Assembly (NCBI RefSeq): GCF_905220415.1
Contig: NC_059561.1
Location: 7,208,001 to 7,272,000, forward strand
Reading direction: 5' to 3'
DNA from: Colias croceus
Taxonomy: Eukaryota > Arthropoda > Insecta > Lepidoptera > Pieridae
DNA: 64,000 bases
Within the stretch, counting starts at the first letter, position 1, and every line of letters starts with the position of its first letter. Positions 23,086-36,045 of the stretch are shown piece after piece. The notes beneath the pieces are model-generated. The model was not told where the DNA came from. It did not search any database and saw only the letters and a program-made list of their open reading frames with translations. The position numbers and the translations under genes were made by a program.

Positions 23086-23982
23086 TATAGATTAGCTAAG
23101 TTGGCCAAGTGCGAGTTGGTAGATAAAATATTGAGTTTTTCTTAACAACTTATGTTTTTCTTTGCCAATCTGAGCAAAGGCGAACTATGAATGATTAATT
23201 TATTACTTTTTTGCATTTCCACTGCATTGGTATTTTCCGAAGTCTGTGATTACGTCCACGTTGTAAAAAATTTAAACCTATCTATCAACCAGCGAGAGTC
23301 ACATTAAAATCAATTCAACCGTTTCAAAGATTACCCGGAGGCCGTGACAAACACAAAAACGAAAACGGTACTATATACTTCGGTATATTAAGGATAAATT
23401 CTCAAGAAAATATTCGTTCCAAAATCACAGACATATCAATTTTACTATTATAAGCTCTATTCACACAATTACGGTCACAATCCATTTAAAACATCATTTA
23501 TCACGCAATCAGTCAATACATTACTGGAATCAATTAATCAAACAAACAAAAGAACGAACACAAAGCTATAAAATATATTACCTCAACCGTTCCATTGTTA
23601 TTTACTTTTGTTCTGGAATTAATGATTTTTTTCATGGCTTCATTGTGCGAAAGCTAAGGTATTTTTACTTGACTGCGTTGGGAGGGGTTATGTTTTCGAG
23701 TGAGCTTTCAAACAAGAGTTTAATTGTAATTTTGTGTTATACAGTGAGATAGATGCATTTAAGATCTGTTTACTGTTTAGTGATAGATTTTCCTTATGAA
23801 TATTGAATATTTAGTGAACAGCCTTTTGTAATGTGCTAGCCAGACATTTTTGCGCTAAGTTAATAAATTGTTGTATAAATATGCAGGTATATAGGTATAT
23901 AATAAATATTGGGTAGGTACGCTCTGTAGTGTGCAATTTCATGAATTTTACTTCGAAAGGTATCTTCAGATTTATCTTAGTA

Positions 23983-24148
23983 CTAGTGGTCCGCCCCGGC
24001 TTCGCCCGTGGTACCTACATGTTTAAACTATCCTATCTCTCAAGTTGGATCGAACTGCACATGGTGTGCGAACTTTATTATAATCGGTTGAGTGGTTTAG
24101 GAGTCCATTGAGGACAAACATTGTGACACGAGATTTATATATATTAGA
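23983..24148 (-). mobile_element. Helitron-like copy, TAATATATATAAATCTCGTG family
   Basis: CTAGTGGTCCGCCCCGGCTT to TATATATTAGA, almost identical to 17648-17814. The 60-codon ORF over it is a by-product. Confidence 0.75.
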
Positions 24149-26336
24149 AATAAAGTAGAGCACTTACTTTCTTAGTTTAAACTCACGGTTATCTGCTAGT
24201 TATATCTGAATAAATTAGGCAAATATTATATAGTGTAACTAACCCTACAACACAAAAAATATACGATTACAATTGTAAAAATAATTTGACCTTTAAACTA
24301 ATATCGTATGACCGAAGTCAACAAATGGCAGAAGTGAAAAGTTGTAAATTTCAAACTGAATTTCAGCAACTAGGTAACGTTGAAGTTTTATGAAAAATCG
24401 CCAAAGTGTTTGTACGTTGAGAGTTAGCTTTTATAAGTTTTAATGATATACGTACTTCGAGTTGATTTCAGTTTCGCAAAAATATTTCTTATTTCATAAA
24501 TGTGTAGGATTCTATTGATGTTATAAAAGAAAGTTCATTGATCCCAAATACATAATATAATGAATTCTAGTTGCAAGCTATAGAGATGTTTTGTAAGGCA
24601 ATCGATCTTGACTTCATGGAGTTTATAATTATTATAAACAAAGTCATGGAGAGCCCAAAAATTTCAGCCCATTTTCAGCCCAAAAACGGGCAGCAAGTGA
24701 TCCTGGAAATCGTAAAGAATTATTATCTATTCTAACTACACATTGATAAATCTATTTACTACTTAATGGACATTTTTGAAGAAGCACATTATCTGAAAGA
24801 AGAAAAGTAAAATTGATAGATCAGTTATTAAGTTCAACCACTAAGGCCACTCCCATACAATTTTCCATCCCTATTCCATACACGCTCCGAAGATCCATCC
24901 AAAATATACACAGTGATAAAACGATACGAGAATGTCCCAATATATTGTGTGGGCGATAATTGGATTTGTTTTGATTTACAGCCTCCTTGCGTATCGAGTT
25001 ACGTCTCAGACGGATATGAATACCATCCTGTAATTGACTATTCAAATTTATTGGATTTGCGATTTTGCTATATCGAGTTTTCTAAATCTAATATTTGAAA
25101 TTGAATCTTTAAATTAAAGCTTTACTAGCTCTGAAATAAACAATTTAAAATTTTAAAGTTACCGGTGATCGCAATGAAATCAGAAAGAAATATTTATCGA
25201 ATTTATTGCATAGGTACTAAATATCTTAATTTATCCTTTTTAATATTAACCAGAATTTACTCTCGCTATTTCTAATTAATAAGGCTCTACGTCTACACAA
25301 TATACTACCGTTTCACGAGATGCTCTGATAAAAGTGGCCCATCTTATTTTGCAGTTACTCAAATCATGTAAATTTTCCGTGTCTCTGTAAAGAATGAATA
25401 AACACACAAAATAACTTCAATATTAATCACCTGACCCATTTATCGATTTCATCAGTTTGAACTTTAAAACAAATATTGGAAAAACGTATTGTAACATTAA
25501 ATCTATTTCATACCATTCACTTTCTATAGAAACAATACAATATAGCGAATGCCAATTAAATTTTTGCCCAATTTCCATCAAATCAAACTAAAAGCGTATG
25601 CAGGTGATCCGGAATAATCCGGTTATATCCGCTTCGATCCAATAATTTCCGGATACAATGTGTGCGTGTTGCATTCATACATATTTCGCTGTGTGCGTGC
25701 GTTCAAATTATTTGCCGCGGTTTATGATATTTTCAATACAACCTTGTAAAGATTTTAATGAATAAACGTAGTGTTCACAAATAATAATAATTAGTCCTAT
25801 GCAACGTTTATAATATATTATGTTTAAATTAAGGCATATTTCATTCATCCTAAATACGCTACATGAGCTCAATTTGTTGGTTTTATCCAAATTAATATTA
25901 AGTACATATTTTGTTATAGAGCCATTTATTCCATAATAACTTTCCACGTTCACGCACCACGTTCAAGCAAATAATTACTATTCTATTACCATTCAAACCA
26001 CGCGAGTAAAACCGATTGTATAACCTAATATTAGATTAAACTAGATTTCTGTAAGTTTAATTTAAGAGCCCTAGTTTTCGTAGTTGGAAAACTTGATTGA
26101 TTGATACCAATCTTAATGATTGTTTGATTGATTGTTCGCGTTTGATTCCATCGTTTGATTGATATTGTGGAAAATATAGTTAATTTTGTAGATAAATTGA
26201 TATCGATAGTGGAAGTAATGCTTCGTTTTGGAAGTCAAGATAGAACTGATAATGGCATATGAGCCCGATGTTGATCAGTGATCACACTTTATTTAATGAG
26301 ACTAGATAATGGGCTGATTTTGTTCTTATAATATTA
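24149..26336. other. Intergenic, no gene seen
   Basis: AT-rich. Short ORFs on both strands at 24821-25098 overlap each other and lack features of real exons. Confidence 0.45.
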
Positions 26337-26528
26337 CTAGCTTACCGCTCGCGGCGTCGCCCGCTTTTTCTAAAACCTAATAAATTATATACCTACTAAA
26401 ACCTTCCTCTTGAATCACTCTATCTATTAAAAAAACCGCATCAAAATCCGTTGCGTTTTAAAGATTTAAGCATACAAAGGGTCATAGGGACATAGGGACA
26501 GAGAAAGCGACTTTGTTTTATACTATTA
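26337..26528 (-). mobile_element. Helitron-like copy, TCACTACATAGTATAAAAC family
   Basis: CTAGCTTACCGCTCGCGGCG to GACTTTGTTTTATACTATTA; the last bases of the 5' end are lost. Confidence 0.7.
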
Positions 26529-27057
26529 ATCACGTGGTACGTATGTGAAAACTAGCCTATGTACCTACTGACTATAATCTGTCTCTGTCTAGTATCTAAT
26601 CTGTGCAGTCTGTGTCTCTGTACAAAATTTCATACAGATACGATTAGCTTTGTTCATTCATCCATCTTCACATTTATAATAGTAGGTATGTAGTGAGATT
26701 TTTCTAAGAAATCAATTACAAAATGATAAGCCTACAATAACAACCAAAGTAGACGAAATTATCATCTTAAAAAGCACAGAAACATTGTCCTAAGAACCTA
26801 TAATTTGCTATAATAAAATTCCTTCTAAGAAACCCATGTGAAATGCCTTTACCCCATACCCTCGAAGGAACAACTTTAATTACATATTCCATTCACATCT
26901 TATTGTCTTTAATCACTGAGGAAGTAACTAAGAGGCTCCATTTAATTTGTCTATAGCTTTTAATCTGGCTCTTAAATTTTCATTTACTTCCACATAACTA
27001 ACTTTTCTTGCTTAATTTGTGAATGATAATTTTATCAGCAAACGCTATCATAATTAT

Positions 27058-27225
27058 TTATTAACCGACTTAAAAAAGGAGGCGATTCGACTGTAGATAT
27101 TAATTTCTTTTTTTGTTATCGCAGAACTTTCTACTGGGTGAACCGATTTTGATGATTATTTTTTTAATTTAACACTTGTTTTAGATAACCGTACTTCTGC
27201 TATAAACATAAAATTTCCCGAGAAT
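27058..27225 (+). repeat. Interspersed repeat fragment starting TTAACCGACTT
   Basis: TTAACCGACTTAAAAAAGGA then ACTGGGTGAACCGATTTTGA, a common lepidopteran interspersed pattern. Ends not defined. Confidence 0.5.
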
Positions 27226-28376
27226 GGATATAAACATCTAGCTGCTCTTATAAGCAAAATTACTGAACATTCAGATCTGAATAGCAAAGTGTACCAAAGA
27301 AAAGAAATAGATTAACAGCGAGAAAAGCCAGGATCGTGAACTTGTAATAAATATTTATATCTAAAAGAAAAGAAAAAATCCCGCAATACAGAACACGAAT
27401 AAACTTTCAAAGATAATAAAATAAGTCGATTTAGGCAAACCAACTGGGAACTATCCCCATATAATGTAATATATTGTAACTTGAACCCAGTCGCTTAAAA
27501 GAAATATTACGCTGGGAACAATTCAGACCGACCAAGGTCGCGGGAAAATGTCGAAAATTGAAAAAGCGACGTCTTTGTATGTCTAACTTGCCCATATTTC
27601 ACAAGCGTTGAGATTAGAAAAATAACATAGTTTTAATTTTAACTGTCCCAATTCGAGTATGTATATGTAACTATTTACTATACTCGGAAACCCTATTGCT
27701 TTTGGGTCATATGTATCATTGCAGAGAATATTATAAAAAACTCGTAACATCAAACCAGACAAGTATAAATGGCATTTTAATGTAATTTTAAAATTGCCTT
27801 TTATTTTGAGACTATAATATATCGCACACTTAAAACATAAGTGGCACTATACAAAAAAATTCATTTTTGAGTTAAGTATGCAGTCAAAAGGCATAAAACG
27901 AAACGCGCCTAACGCAAAGATCCCGGTAGCTCTAATGCGTCAAATTTTTGCTAGATGTCGCTAGTGTCACTTATGAATTTGTCACAATTTGTCCGGTCGG
28001 TAATTGATAAACCGGCACTATGCCATTTCGCGTCAAGTCTCCGGTGGAAATCTTTGTCGAGGTGAGTCAAAAACTGGCACTTTGTGTAAAGTGCCACTTA
28101 TTTAATTAATTTGCTTTCGAATATTTACAGTGAGTAAATGCATAAGTGGCAGTTTGAATATAATGCCAGTTATTTAATAGGTTTAGTGTGGATTTTGTTT
28201 TTATACGAAATTCAATAGCGGGCATTTTCTTTAAAGAGCCATTTAATCAATAAATATGCTTTTAAATTTTCACTGTGCGCAATTACATTAGTGTCAGTTA
28301 TATTATGTTAATTTTAATTAGGATTTTGTTTTTATACGAATTTAATAATAAAAAAAGGCATTTTGTTTAAGGCTTT

Positions 28377-28795
28377 TTGTATTATACTATCATGGATCCG
28401 AAAAGAAGTAGATGTAGAAGTATAATAGAATTATCAACTCAGAACAATCAAAGAAAAAAAGAAAATGATGACGATGATGGATCTCAAATTACTAAGCCTG
28501 CTTCTAAAAGAAATTCCGATATTGTTGAACCGCTTTCAACAATGAGTGCGTCCGATTTGAACATCATGAGAAGTTCATCCTTTAAGCTCTTATCACAACC
28601 AAACTAACACTGACGATGGTAACTTTTTTCTCGCCTCAGACGATGACAGAACAAACTTTCCATCAAAGAAAAAATACAGGAGATCAAACTCAAACTCGTC
28701 GTCATCGTCTTCGTCGTCCAGCTCGTCCTCATCTTCGTCCTCAAGCACATCATCCAGTTCAGCTTCAGCTTTGTCTATACAAAGGCCATAACCTA
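28377..28795 (+). pseudogene. Degenerate N-terminal ORF of the 27818-30048 element
   Basis: Two frames joined by a frameshift near 28600. The first starts at or near ATG 28392 (MDPKRSRCRSIIELSTQNNQ) with an acidic patch. The second, from about 28634, encodes DDDRTNFPSKKKYRRSNSNS followed by a long Ser run (about 28698-28760) and a stop at 28789. Ser-rich starts of this sort are known in multicopy arthropod transposon-associated proteins. Function unknown. Confidence 0.5.
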
Positions 28796-29097
28796 ACCCA
28801 AAAAATTACTCAAAGTAGGTACTATAGACACACGTAATAATTTCGACCCTTCTAATCCGGATGACGAAACAGAGAACCCAAAATGTAAAGTAAAAGGAAT
28901 GACCAAATGCAAAAATTGATGACATTTCCTTCACTCAGATTGTTGAAGTTTCTAATAATCATCAAAGAAGTGATCATCTTCCTGCTGATTCGAATCTTAA
29001 AAGTGGTCTTGCTCCGAATGATGGTTATCTTGTCGCCTCTTCCAACCCTGCTGATAACGTCGAAATCATACATTTTAATACAAATGATACAGGAACG

Positions 29098-29445
29098 ATG
29101 AACGATACTGCAAAAGAAGCTCCAACTCAGCCAGTTGATGCAATTACAAGAAAACGAAAAATAATAAGATCGTTACATACTACAAATATTGTGAAGATAC
29201 TAATAAATACAGGCAAAAATATGTTTCAAACTCAAAACGTTTTTCCAGCTAAAATGATTAAGCAACCTTGTGGAAGTACATGTCGTCTGAAAATCGCAGA
29301 TAGAATTTCTGAAGAGTCACGAAAACTTATTTTTAACTTAACAGAGATAAAGCCCAGATATAAATATAAAAAGATTAACTCTAATAGAAAACCGAAGAAG
29401 GCTAACGAAGTTACTGCAAGATTTTTACTGACCCATGATAATTAA
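29098..29445 (+). pseudogene. Second ORF fragment of the 27818-30048 element (115 codons)
   Basis: Open from ATG 29098 to the stop at 29443-29445. Carries KQPCGSTCRLKIADRISEES followed by RKLIF and KPRYKYKKINSNRKPKK. A Cys-x3-Cys segment followed by an I-S-E-E-x-R helix and an R-Y-K-Y-K stretch resembles the N-terminal part of a widespread insect transposon-related protein family that I cannot name with certainty. The expected downstream catalytic part is absent, so the copy looks internally deleted. Confidence 0.55.
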
Positions 29446-30054
29446 ACCTTTGATACGCTGATTTTTACGTTACTTTAACAGTTCCTACTTCGAAAGAATT
29501 TGACCTTAGCAGATTAATTGAAATACCTCTAATAACTGTACTGATTAGTAAGTAGTAAGAACAAGATTTTAATGTTAATGTTATTTATGACAATACTTTT
29601 ATCTAGATTCAAACAGACTTGTTAATTATGAATATGTGTGGTAATTTTGACCGAAAACTATGAGCATGTGCCAAATAAATATAATTCTTTATTATTTTAG
29701 TAATTCTACTGTTTTATTTCTCTCTTTGTTATTATTACAATGTAGGGAAAATAACATTTTAGAGGTCATTAAGCAAAAAGTTTTGAATAACTAGAAAACT
29801 ATAACCGACACAATACTAAACATTTTTTTTAAATGCTTCTCCATTAATAAATAATCAATAATTTTATTGTTTGCCACTGGATACTGAAACAGCGTTAGTT
29901 AAACTGTTATTTTAATCCGATCACAAGTCTATATTTATATTTTTTTAGTTCCATATCACCCATTCAATTTTTAAAAAATCTTAAAACGGCCGTACTGTAA
30001 AATTAACATTTTCGTTTAGTGCCATTTATGTTTTAAGGGTGCGATATATAAGGT

Positions 30055-30227
30055 AACTGATATAGTGATCTAACAACGCACAGTCCAAACCACTGGACGT
30101 ATCGAGCTGAAATTTGGCATGCAGGTAGATGTTAGGACGTAGGCATCCGCTAAGAAAGGATTTCCCGAAATTCTTGCGGGAACGGGGAAAAACGGGGATG
30201 CACGTACAAAGTTGTGGGCGGAAGCTA
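30055..30227 (+). mobile_element. Helitron-like copy, CGAGCTGAAATTTGGCATGC family
   Basis: Shows GGACGTAGGCATCCGCTAAG, CGGGAACGGGGAAAAACGGG and 3' GTTGTGGGCGGAAGCTAG|T. Begins just after the 27818-30048 element. Confidence 0.65.
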
Positions 30228-30508
30228 GTTATAAATAAAACTATTCATTATCTAGTATTTTCTATTCAATTAGGTCATCTAAACATTATTAAAACCTTAC
30301 GTTTTCCTACAAACTAAAAGAATAGTGAGATTGAGAACAAAGTTTCCAAAGACAAAGCACACTACAATCAAGAAATGTTGCATTATGTACCTATTGAATT
30401 TCCTGACATTAAGTAAAATGATTTATTTTTATTTCTTAATAGTTGTTTTTATTAGTTTTTATGTATTCAGTAGGTATATAAAACCTGATATAGGTAACAA
30501 TTATGTTA

Positions 30509-30617
30509 CTAGTTGTGTCCAGCGGTTTTACCCACATTGCTCCTCTTGGTCTAAGCGTGATGATATAATATAGCCTTTATCTAACACTGAAAGAATTTTT
30601 CAATTCGGACCTTATAA
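30509..30617 (-). mobile_element. Truncated Helitron-like copy, CTAGCTGTGCTCCGCGG family
   Basis: CTAGTTGTGTCCAGCGGTTT through TTTTTCAATTCGGACC; the 5' end is missing. Confidence 0.6.
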
Positions 30618-31019
30618 TAATTTCGAGCAAAAAAGGGACCACAAGGCACAAAGTACCAGAAATTATTATCAAAAGTCATAGCCATTATTTCATTAATCTT
30701 CTCCAGTAAGTCCAGGGCACATTTTCTTTACTCACGCTATACCTTTACCAAGGGACTTGAAATATTTTAATCCTCTATAATAAAGGCCAAGTTATTCTTG
30801 CCTAGAAGTATTTCGTCAGTTCTTGATAATATTTTCCGTATAAAAGACAGCATTACTGTCGCAGTGCGACGACACGGCTGCCAAATGGTATTTTATTAAT
30901 TGACATGCCTATCGGGCCTACTCGACCAGGGAAATATTAAATTTTTGATAATGTAAACCTAGCTTTAACTTTTATAAAGTTGGGGGAACTATAACCAAAA
31001 AGTAATCTTTTATTTAACA

Positions 31020-31203
31020 CTAGCTGTGCTCCGCGGTTTCACCCGCGTGGCTCCGATCCTGTTGGTCTTAGCGTGATGATATATAGCCTATAGCCTTCCT
31101 CGATAAATAGGCTATCTAACACAGTAATAATTTTTAAAATCGGGCCAGTAGTTCCTGAGATTAGCGCCATCAAACAAACAAACTCTTCAGCTTTATAATA
31201 TTA
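31020..31203 (-). mobile_element. Helitron-like copy, CTAGCTGTGCTCCGCGG family
   Basis: CTAGCTGTGCTCCGCGGTTT, CCTTCCTCGATAAATAGGCT, AACTCTTCAGCTTTATAATA. The best preserved of this family in the window. Confidence 0.75.
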
Positions 31204-32998
31204 TTCTAGAATTGTGAGGAAGTAATTCAGAGACAAAAAAAATTGTGTCCATAAGTCAACAGAAGCTAGAAAACAATACCTTTCTAAGTTTTTACATAAT
31301 ATGTAGTTGCAAATCCAACGTAGGGATCAGAAATAGAAGCACCCAGCTCTTAAATGCATCCTGTATGTTGTGTGCTTTTCATACTACAAGCACAGACTAA
31401 TAATAATATACTACGTATACAACTACAAGCTTAGTTGGCAAGCAAATCTGTGAAATTAATAATACTTTATAATTATAATGAATTGTAAGCTTGACCATTT
31501 TCAGAATATTTTTATTTCACGAAATTGATTGACCATATGGTTGGTCTGTTTACCGACAAGCAATTAATCTTTGACAAACTGTTTTAAATATAATGTAAAA
31601 GGAAAAAAATAAAAAAGCACTGTACTGCAAAGCGTTTCTTAATTAAATCAACAGTAAAAATAATAAGCATAACGCTCCATAAAAAAGCTTTAGACGATAA
31701 AGAAAATTCTATCCAGGCGTTTAAAAACGCAGAACAGACAAATAACAAATTGATTTCCTCATTCTGAATTCACTTGAAACAGCTATTTCTGCAAAAAATC
31801 TTGTAGGAAAGTTAAAAGGCACAATTTAAATATCCTTATTGAAGATAGGAGATCGGAAATTGATCTCTTGCGAAAAAGCAGCTTGGGAAAATACGGGTCA
31901 AGTTTTTACCGCTTTTGAGGTTTTTTTAATGGTGTGCGTTTTTGAGACGTCTTGTTCAAGCTAAATATAGGATGAAACATTTTATTAAGCTTACATTTTG
32001 ATAAAAGTAGAAAGTGCTCTCATGTCAATGAAATTGGTAAATTAGGATTTTCTTGTTACGGTAGTTGATTAATGATTTAAACTGGTCGTTTTTTATCATT
32101 TTTATTTCATTCATTTTATTTTGAGGTTACTAGTTAATAAAATTATACAATTTTGTGTGTCAGATCTTCTTTAAAAATATCGATGGTGGTATGCTGAAAA
32201 AGCTTCGCAAACTTACTATTTATTATAATTAATTTTAAGTAGGTATTCTTAATAAGGTGGAAAGGCATAACTTTGCTTTCAGCTTGGCAGTTGGTTTTTA
32301 GATGCACTACCATATGTCTTTATTTTTAATTTTCTTCGAACATCATTATGGTAAGGTCACATAGTAAGTTTGACCTTGATACTAGATCTAAACGGTTATT
32401 GTTAGTGTTCTCATCATAACCTAATTAGAACTAAGGTCGAACGTGCTTTGTTATCAAATCTTGTACAAACTGGGTTAAGAAGAGCATTGCCTTTATTAAT
32501 TACTTTCGCTGAAAATCGTGTTATTTATCGTATCGTTTTTTCTTAAATTTGATCTCATTGCAATGCTAACGAATGATTTAATTAGTAATGCGATGGAATA
32601 ATTGTATGGTGAAGTTTATGTGACTTGCAGTTTTAGAGCTTTTAAAGTAAACTCTCGTCAGGCTCTAGGCGCTAAGACAGCCTCTGTAGCCGTATGTTAA
32701 CAGTTGCAGTTTACTTATTTATCAGTAGTTATATTACTCTACAATTCTATTGAATTGACTTTGTCTGTTTTCTGGTTTATTTTTACGTGGTGTACGGTTT
32801 GCCATAAACTTCATAGAGAAACATTTCAAAATGCTGATATACAGTATGGACATTTTTCATGAGCCCTGTAGGAAAAGTACCTACTTTAAATACTGCAGAT
32901 AGCAAATTTTGCTCACAGGCACCATTTCTTTTTTCTTATAAAGTTTGCATCCTGTATATGATCAGAGATTTATATTCAAAAATTATTATGTCTTCACA
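31204..32998. other. Intergenic, no gene seen
   Basis: AT-rich single-copy-looking DNA without recognised features. Confidence 0.5.
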
Positions 32999-33170
32999 TC
33001 ACTATTTATAGTATAAAACAAAGTCGCTTTCTCTGTCACCATGTTTGCTTAAATCTTTAAAACTACGCAACTTTGATGCGGTTTTTTATAGAGTGATTCA
33101 AGAGGAAGGTTTTAGTATACAGTTTATTAGGTTTTAGACAAAGCGTGCGAAACCGAGGGTTGAAAGCTAC
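32999..33170 (+). mobile_element. Helitron-like copy, TCACTACATAGTATAAAAC family
   Basis: A|TCACTATTTATAGTATAAAA to GGGTTGAAAGCTAC, with the CTAG terminus mutated. Confidence 0.7.
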
Positions 33171-33945
33171 TATTATATTAATATTATATAATATACTTTA
33201 CCATAAATAATAGGATTTCCACAACCGTCGTATTTTCACCGGATGAAATCACATGACAGTACAACGCTTCCCAAATCTTGTAACCTTGGCCTGAATGCAG
33301 ACGCTTATACTATAGCCAAATGTTTTAAATATAGGTTTATTTGGAAACATAAATATTATACAGTTTTCTTTATTCTAGCACTTTGTTGAATGTATGTGGA
33401 CTTAGCCACATTTGGTTGGAATACAAGAAGTATTATTAACATAGGTAGGTACTTAATTTTTTATTTATTTTTTTGTATTTCAGGTGACATTTTAAATTTA
33501 CATAATTCAATTTAAAAAATATACGCGCCCAAGTTTTAAAAGAAACATTAGTTTTGCTTTAGGTACTGTCATGGGTACGACCATTTTTTTATTGTGAACA
33601 TTTTATTGTACATTTAGTATAATTTTATATTACCTGTGGAATTGTGTAATTAAGCTTTATCCAATTATCTTAAAATAGCACAGTATTAACTGTATGTAAT
33701 TAAATAAGCTTACAGGTCGTTAATTTTAAAGGATAATTTAGTACATATATATATACATACAATTTAAAGCTAGGTCCATCTACCTCTATAATCGTCTTAA
33801 TAATATTTTAGATATACATAGACTTAATCATCGTGATTTAAAAAAAAACAGTTATTCAATATTTGAAAACACTTTCCTATGAGGATACTGAGGCGCTTCT
33901 ACACTACATTTTATAATTTTTAATAGCTCATACATATACCCAAAC

Positions 33946-33962
33946 ATACACACACACACACG

Positions 33963-33994
<32 letters not shown>

Positions 33995-34002
33995 CACACG
34001 CG

Positions 34003-34034
<32 letters not shown>

Positions 34035-34054
34035 TACACACACACTCACTCACA
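33946..34054. repeat. CA/TG microsatellite
   Basis: About 110 bp of mostly (CA)n with CG interruptions (CACGCGCACGCGCGCACAC). The Val/Cys-rich minus-strand ORF through it is an artefact. Confidence 0.95.
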
Positions 34055-34084
34055 GACATACATCTGCACACGTATTATGTTTGT

Positions 34085-34215
34085 AAACTCTAGTTAAGGA
34101 AGAGCGGGTCCTCCTGACACAGGTTTTGTAAACTTACTAGGAGGACTCATCCATTTTCTGTATAATATGAACACTGTGTGTATGAGAAATAAATATATTT
34201 TCATTTTCATTCATT
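34085..34215 (+). mobile_element. Possible LINE 3'-end remnant
   Basis: Resembles a lepidopteran LINE 3' UTR: CTAGTTAAGGAAGAGCGGGT, then CTTACTAGGAGGACTCATCC, then TGAGAAATAAATATATTTTC and a TTTTCATT-type simple tail. No coding sequence left. It lies directly after the CA microsatellite. Confidence 0.45.
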
Positions 34216-35719
34216 TCACATATATACGACGTTTAGTTAACGGTTACATTAATTATTTTGTACAATTACGACGACTTAATTAAGACTATTGATATATCAA
34301 TTATTTTACATCGTCCTATAATCATTACCATCTCATCGGTGAAGGAAAACATCACTAAATAAAGATTATTAATGAGTTTACCAATTTTGTTTACGCTTTA
34401 CAACCTTTCTGACCACGGCTTTTATTTAAAACTTTCCAAAAAGTGTGCATGAACCATCCTCGGGAACCGCGCTATCCATTGGTGAAAACAAAATGAAAAT
34501 CGGTGTAGTAGTTTTTGATTTTATCGCGAACAGACAGACAGACGCGGCGGAAGCTTTCTTTATAATATGTTGTTATTCTGACATCGTCACACCAGCAAAC
34601 CTTCTTCTTCTTCTTTATCTATGACACTTCAGATGTATAATCCTCTTATAATTCTAGTCCCTACAATCTTATTTTAATAATCTGTGGCAAATGACATTTG
34701 AAACTCAGCCAGAGTATGGTAGATAGTACCAAAGTTGGTAAGGTTATCTTCAGGATAACATTAGGCTTATTAGGTACTACATAGCAGTGTGAAGATAGGC
34801 TGATGATTGTTAAGAATTATCAGATTTATGTATGTAACTTTTACTATTAACTAGCTAGGTATGTAATGTTATTTATTTCAATATAACCAAGAAATGCTTA
34901 TCCTCAATATAAATAATAAATATGATTTTCTGAATAATGTGATCCGTTTAGGGGACGCTTTGTTGCCGGCTTATCGGACGTAAAGATTCGTACTGCACTG
35001 CGTCACTTGTAGTGATGTGCGGTGTTTATCGATATTTTGTCGACAATTTATCATCTTTGGATGTGAAAAGTCTTTTCATCTTTTAAATCAGTACCGTTGT
35101 TGGGTTTCATGTGGGAAAAAGGCCGTTGTGAATTGAAAAATATCGTCTAACTTTAAAAACAAGTTTTAGTATAGGTAATGTATTAATCGTAGAAAAAAAT
35201 ATTTAATGTTATTATTTCGAATCAATTAAATATTGTTTAATTTCAGTCTCTAGCTTTTAAAGCCACTATCATGTTTCATGATAAATCCAACGGCCACAAT
35301 TGGAAATACTTCATTGAAATAACTTTAATATTATTAATTTCTGTCAAATATGAATAGTATGACGTTCACAAAATCATTCATATAATTCAACTTGTAGGCA
35401 TGATTACTCACATCACAATATACTCATTTTGATTTTCAACAACAAGAATCGCAAAATAAAAATATCGACACATTCCAACACTATTTGTCCCGTCAAAGAT
35501 CATTTTTAGCTCGTCAACCCCGCGTCTCGATTTACGAGACTCGTATGACTGTAAAAATGAATTTATTCATATAAACAAATTCTTCTTTGAATGCTCCGAA
35601 TTTGTGATAAAAAGTTACGTGAGATATTTATTTTGGGGCGAAAGTTGAGAGGTAGAGGTACTTATATGTCACATCTATAGCACGGATAATCTATACTAGG
35701 TAAAATAATATAAATAATA
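34216..35719. other. Intergenic, fragments of repeats only
   Basis: 34440-34560 resembles a repeat also present at 57035-57150 (GAAAATCGGTG, TTTATCG, GAACAGA, CGCGGCGGA). The rest has nothing assignable. Confidence 0.45.
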
Positions 35720-35885
35720 CTAGCGGTCCGCCCCGGCTTCGCCCGTGGTACATGTTTACGTTTTCTCTACATAAGAACCATCCTCGTACTTCAAGGAATA
35801 TAATAAAAAAAGAATTATCGAAATCGGTTCAGCCGTTCTCGAGTTATGGAATTACAACGAAAAGTGGCATTGATTTTTATAAATA
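35720..35885 (-). mobile_element. Helitron-like copy, CTAGCGGTCCGCCCCGG start
   Basis: CTAGCGGTCCGCCCCGGCTT, then ATCGGTTCAGCCGTTCTCGA. The body differs from the 17648 family. It abuts another copy at 35886. Confidence 0.68.
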
Positions 35886-36045
35886 ATATATAAAGCTGAA
35901 GAGCTTGTTTGTTTGTTAGTTTGAACGCGCTTATCTCAGGAACTACTGGTCCGATTTGAAAAAGGCGGTGTTAGATAGGATTATAATTCAACGAGGAAGG
36001 CTTAATAGGCTATATATTATCATCATTCATCACGCTAACTTGATA
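35886..36045 (+). mobile_element. Truncated Helitron-like copy, CTAGCTGTGCTCCGCGG family
   Basis: TATAAAGCTGAAGAGCTTG, CAGGAACTACTGGTCCGATT, ATTATCATCATTCATCACGC; the 3' end is absent. Confidence 0.65.

Larger units (their letters stand above)
27818..30048. mobile_element. 2.2-kb TIR element with degenerate ORFs, probable TAA target duplication
   Basis: Terminal inverted repeats of about 31 bp: TATATCGCAC, A or C, then CTTAAAACATAA, G or A, TGGCACTA. Flanks read TAA on both sides (27815-27817 and 30049-30051), suggesting a 3-bp duplication. The AAGTGGCA/TGCCACTT motif recurs several times in the left 350 bp (27845, 28016, 28073-28102, 28140). Inside are broken ORFs on the + strand. Superfamily not certain; TAA would fit PIF/Harbinger. 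Confidence 0.75.

Noticed and set aside
28852..29101. Overlapping ORFs on both strands inside the 27818-30048 element
   Set aside because: They are shadow frames between the two recognisable degenerate segments of the element's own protein.
33852..34049. 65-codon minus-strand ORF rich in Cys and Val
   Set aside because: Translation of the CA microsatellite.
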